DNA from: Alphaproteobacteria bacterium
GTDB taxonomy: Bacteria > Pseudomonadota > Alphaproteobacteria > Micavibrionales > UBA1664
Direction of reading: 5' to 3'
Length of the DNA: 7,586 nucleotides
Assembly (NCBI GenBank): GCA_030427215.1
Contig: JAUHXB010000055.1
Coordinates: 1 to 7,586, forward strand
Shown here: positions 6,634-7,586 of the stretch, piece by piece
Layout of the letters: every line of letters begins with the position of its first letter
How positions within the stretch are numbered: the stretch's first letter is position 1
Position numbers and translations under genes: made by a program
Notes under the pieces: model-generated
Database searches by the model: none
Told to the model about the DNA's origin: nothing
What the model saw: only the letters and a program-made list of their open reading frames with translations

Positions 6634-7586
6634 TTATAGATCTCCCAACGCAATAGATACACCTATTATAGTCGAATAATCATGGCTGTCCAACTCCACG
6701 ATTGTTGGATTAAAGATCAATGTACCATTATGATCCTCCGCAATTTTTTTGACAATTGCCAGGCCAAGGCCAGTTCCTTTTTCCTTGTGAGTGACATAGG
6801 GTTCACTCAATTCATGTTTATCATTTTGTGGCAAACCTGCACCTGTATCGGCAACAGCAATCGTCAGGTAGTCATCGCCCTTTCCAACATATAAACCAAT
6901 CTTTTTGGCGGCCTCCTGATCATCCATGGCCTCAACGGCATTTTTGATCAAATTATTCAAAACCTGACGGATTTGTTGGGCATCATGCGGAACATCATAT
7001 CGTTTTTGATCTGCAATAATATCAAATTGAATATCGGAATGCGCTTGTTTATGAAGTGTTACTATCTCTTGCACAACGGACATGATATCACCGCTTTTTA
7101 AAACGGCTTCAGGCATTTTTGCAAATTCTGAAAAGCTGTTGACCATCGTTTTAATATCGCCAACATGACGGATAATTGTTTCCGTGCAATGATCGAAGAC
7201 TTCGCGTGCGTCTTCATTCAAATCTTTACGATATTTTCGATTTAACCGTTCTGCCGATAACTGGATTGGGGTCAATGGGTTTTTAATTTCATGAGCGATA
7301 CGCCTTGCTATATCCGCCCATGCGGCCTTACGCTGATTTGCCAGAACAGTTGTTAGATCGTCAAATGTGATAATCGCCCCTGTTTCCTGATTATCAAGCT
7401 TTTCCACGACAATCCTCACCAAGAATGTTCGTATTGCATTGTCCTGCCTCCTGACCTTAATTTCACATGTTTTAACAGATCCAAAATTTTCATCCTGGAA
7501 AGCCTCATCCAATGAAGACCCTAAATCCGGCATGAGATAACTTATTTTCTGACCGATCAGTGTTTCAATTGGGTTTAATAATAAAT
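6634..7586 (-). CDS. ntrY: Sensor histidine kinase NtrY, C-terminal part (5' end outside window)
   Basis: This is the cytoplasmic C-terminal part of NtrY, the membrane histidine kinase that phosphorylates NtrX. The frame is open to the window edge, giving 316 visible residues. The ATG at 7531-7533 is internal, because 17 further in-frame codons upstream read like a PAS domain ('LLLNPIETLIGQ'). In order I see the end of the PAS domain, then the dimerisation/phosphoacceptor helix with the H-box 'HEIKNPLTPIQLSAERL' (His codon 7291-7293). The ATPase domain follows, with N-box 'NNLIKNAVEAM', G1 'DTGAG' (Asp codon 6847-6849) and G2 'GTGLGLAI'. All catalytic motifs look intact, so kinase activity is expected. 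The H-box form with 'NPLTPIQLSAERL' is typical of NtrY. Family members normally carry N-terminal membrane helices, a periplasmic loop and a HAMP domain. Those parts would lie beyond 7586 and cannot be judged here. The gene ends 3 bp before ntrX. Confidence 0.93.
   Translation of the reverse strand, partial: LLLNPIETLIGQKISYLMPDLGSSLDEAFQDENFGSVKTCEIKVRRQDNAIRTFLVRIVVEKLDNQETGAIITFDDLTTVLANQRKAAWADIARRIAHEIKNPLTPIQLSAERLNRKYRKDLNEDAREVFDHCTETIIRHVGDIKTMVNSFSEFAKMPEAVLKSGDIMSVVQEIVTLHKQAHSDIQFDIIADQKRYDVPHDAQQIRQVLNNLIKNAVEAMDDQEAAKKIGLYVGKGDDYLTIAVADTGAGLPQNDKHELSEPYVTHKEKGTGLGLAIVKKIAEDHNGTLIFNPTIVELDSHDYSTIIGVSIALGDL
6641..6646 (-). promoter_or_regulatory. Shine-Dalgarno site of ntrX
   Basis: The minus strand reads GGGAGA 10 nt upstream of the ntrX ATG (6628-6630). 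It lies inside the last codons of ntrY. This supports both the chosen start and coupled translation of the kinase and its regulator. It is the best-formed ribosome binding site in the window. Confidence 0.7.

Noticed and set aside
6682..6894. Plus-strand open frame of 70 codons
   Set aside because: It is antisense to the ATPase domain of ntrY, with no start signal or family resemblance.
7531..7533. ATG as the start of a short 299-residue NtrY
   Set aside because: The frame stays open to the window edge and the 17 upstream codons continue the PAS-like sequence, so this Met is internal.

Overview
The window is core chromosome from what looks like an AT-rich alphaproteobacterium (roughly 40% GC by eye). 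The main reason is the gene string ntrY-ntrX-trkA-hfq, a typical alphaproteobacterial arrangement. The Hfq and DnaE sequences also read as alphaproteobacterial: Hfq has 'FLNNVRKQK' and ends its Sm core with '[10 protein letters not shown]', and DnaE has 'HLHLHSAYSL' and 'GQGGLFG'. I cannot name a genus. No tRNA, rRNA, insertion sequence, CRISPR array or phage gene is visible.

All five genes lie on the minus strand, so transcription runs from high to low coordinates. 6634-7586 holds the C-terminal part of the histidine kinase NtrY, cut by the window edge. 5275-6630 is its response regulator NtrX, 3 bp downstream. 3887-5278 is the Trk potassium-uptake regulator TrkA, overlapping ntrX by 4 bp (ATGA). 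After an 89-bp AT-rich gap comes hfq (3561-3797). After another 49 bp comes dnaE (101-3511), the replicative DNA polymerase III alpha subunit. The last 100 bp hold no convincing gene.

ntrY, ntrX and trkA form a tightly coupled unit: a membrane-associated kinase (its sensor part is outside the window), its regulator, and the NAD-binding gate-control subunit of a potassium transporter. hfq could be read through from trkA or have its own promoter in the gap. dnaE occupies the place where hflX usually follows hfq in related genomes.

The most noteworthy observation is NtrX. Its receiver and DNA-binding domains look intact, but the central AAA+ domain is heavily eroded. The Walker B acidic pair is replaced by Gln-Ser, the segment that carries the GAFTGA loop in sigma-54 activators is missing, the pre-sensor I loop is shortened, and the sensor II arginine is lysine. 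It probably acts as a plain phosphorylation-controlled DNA-binding regulator, not as a sigma-54-activating ATPase. I see no novel defence, mobile or biosynthetic system here.
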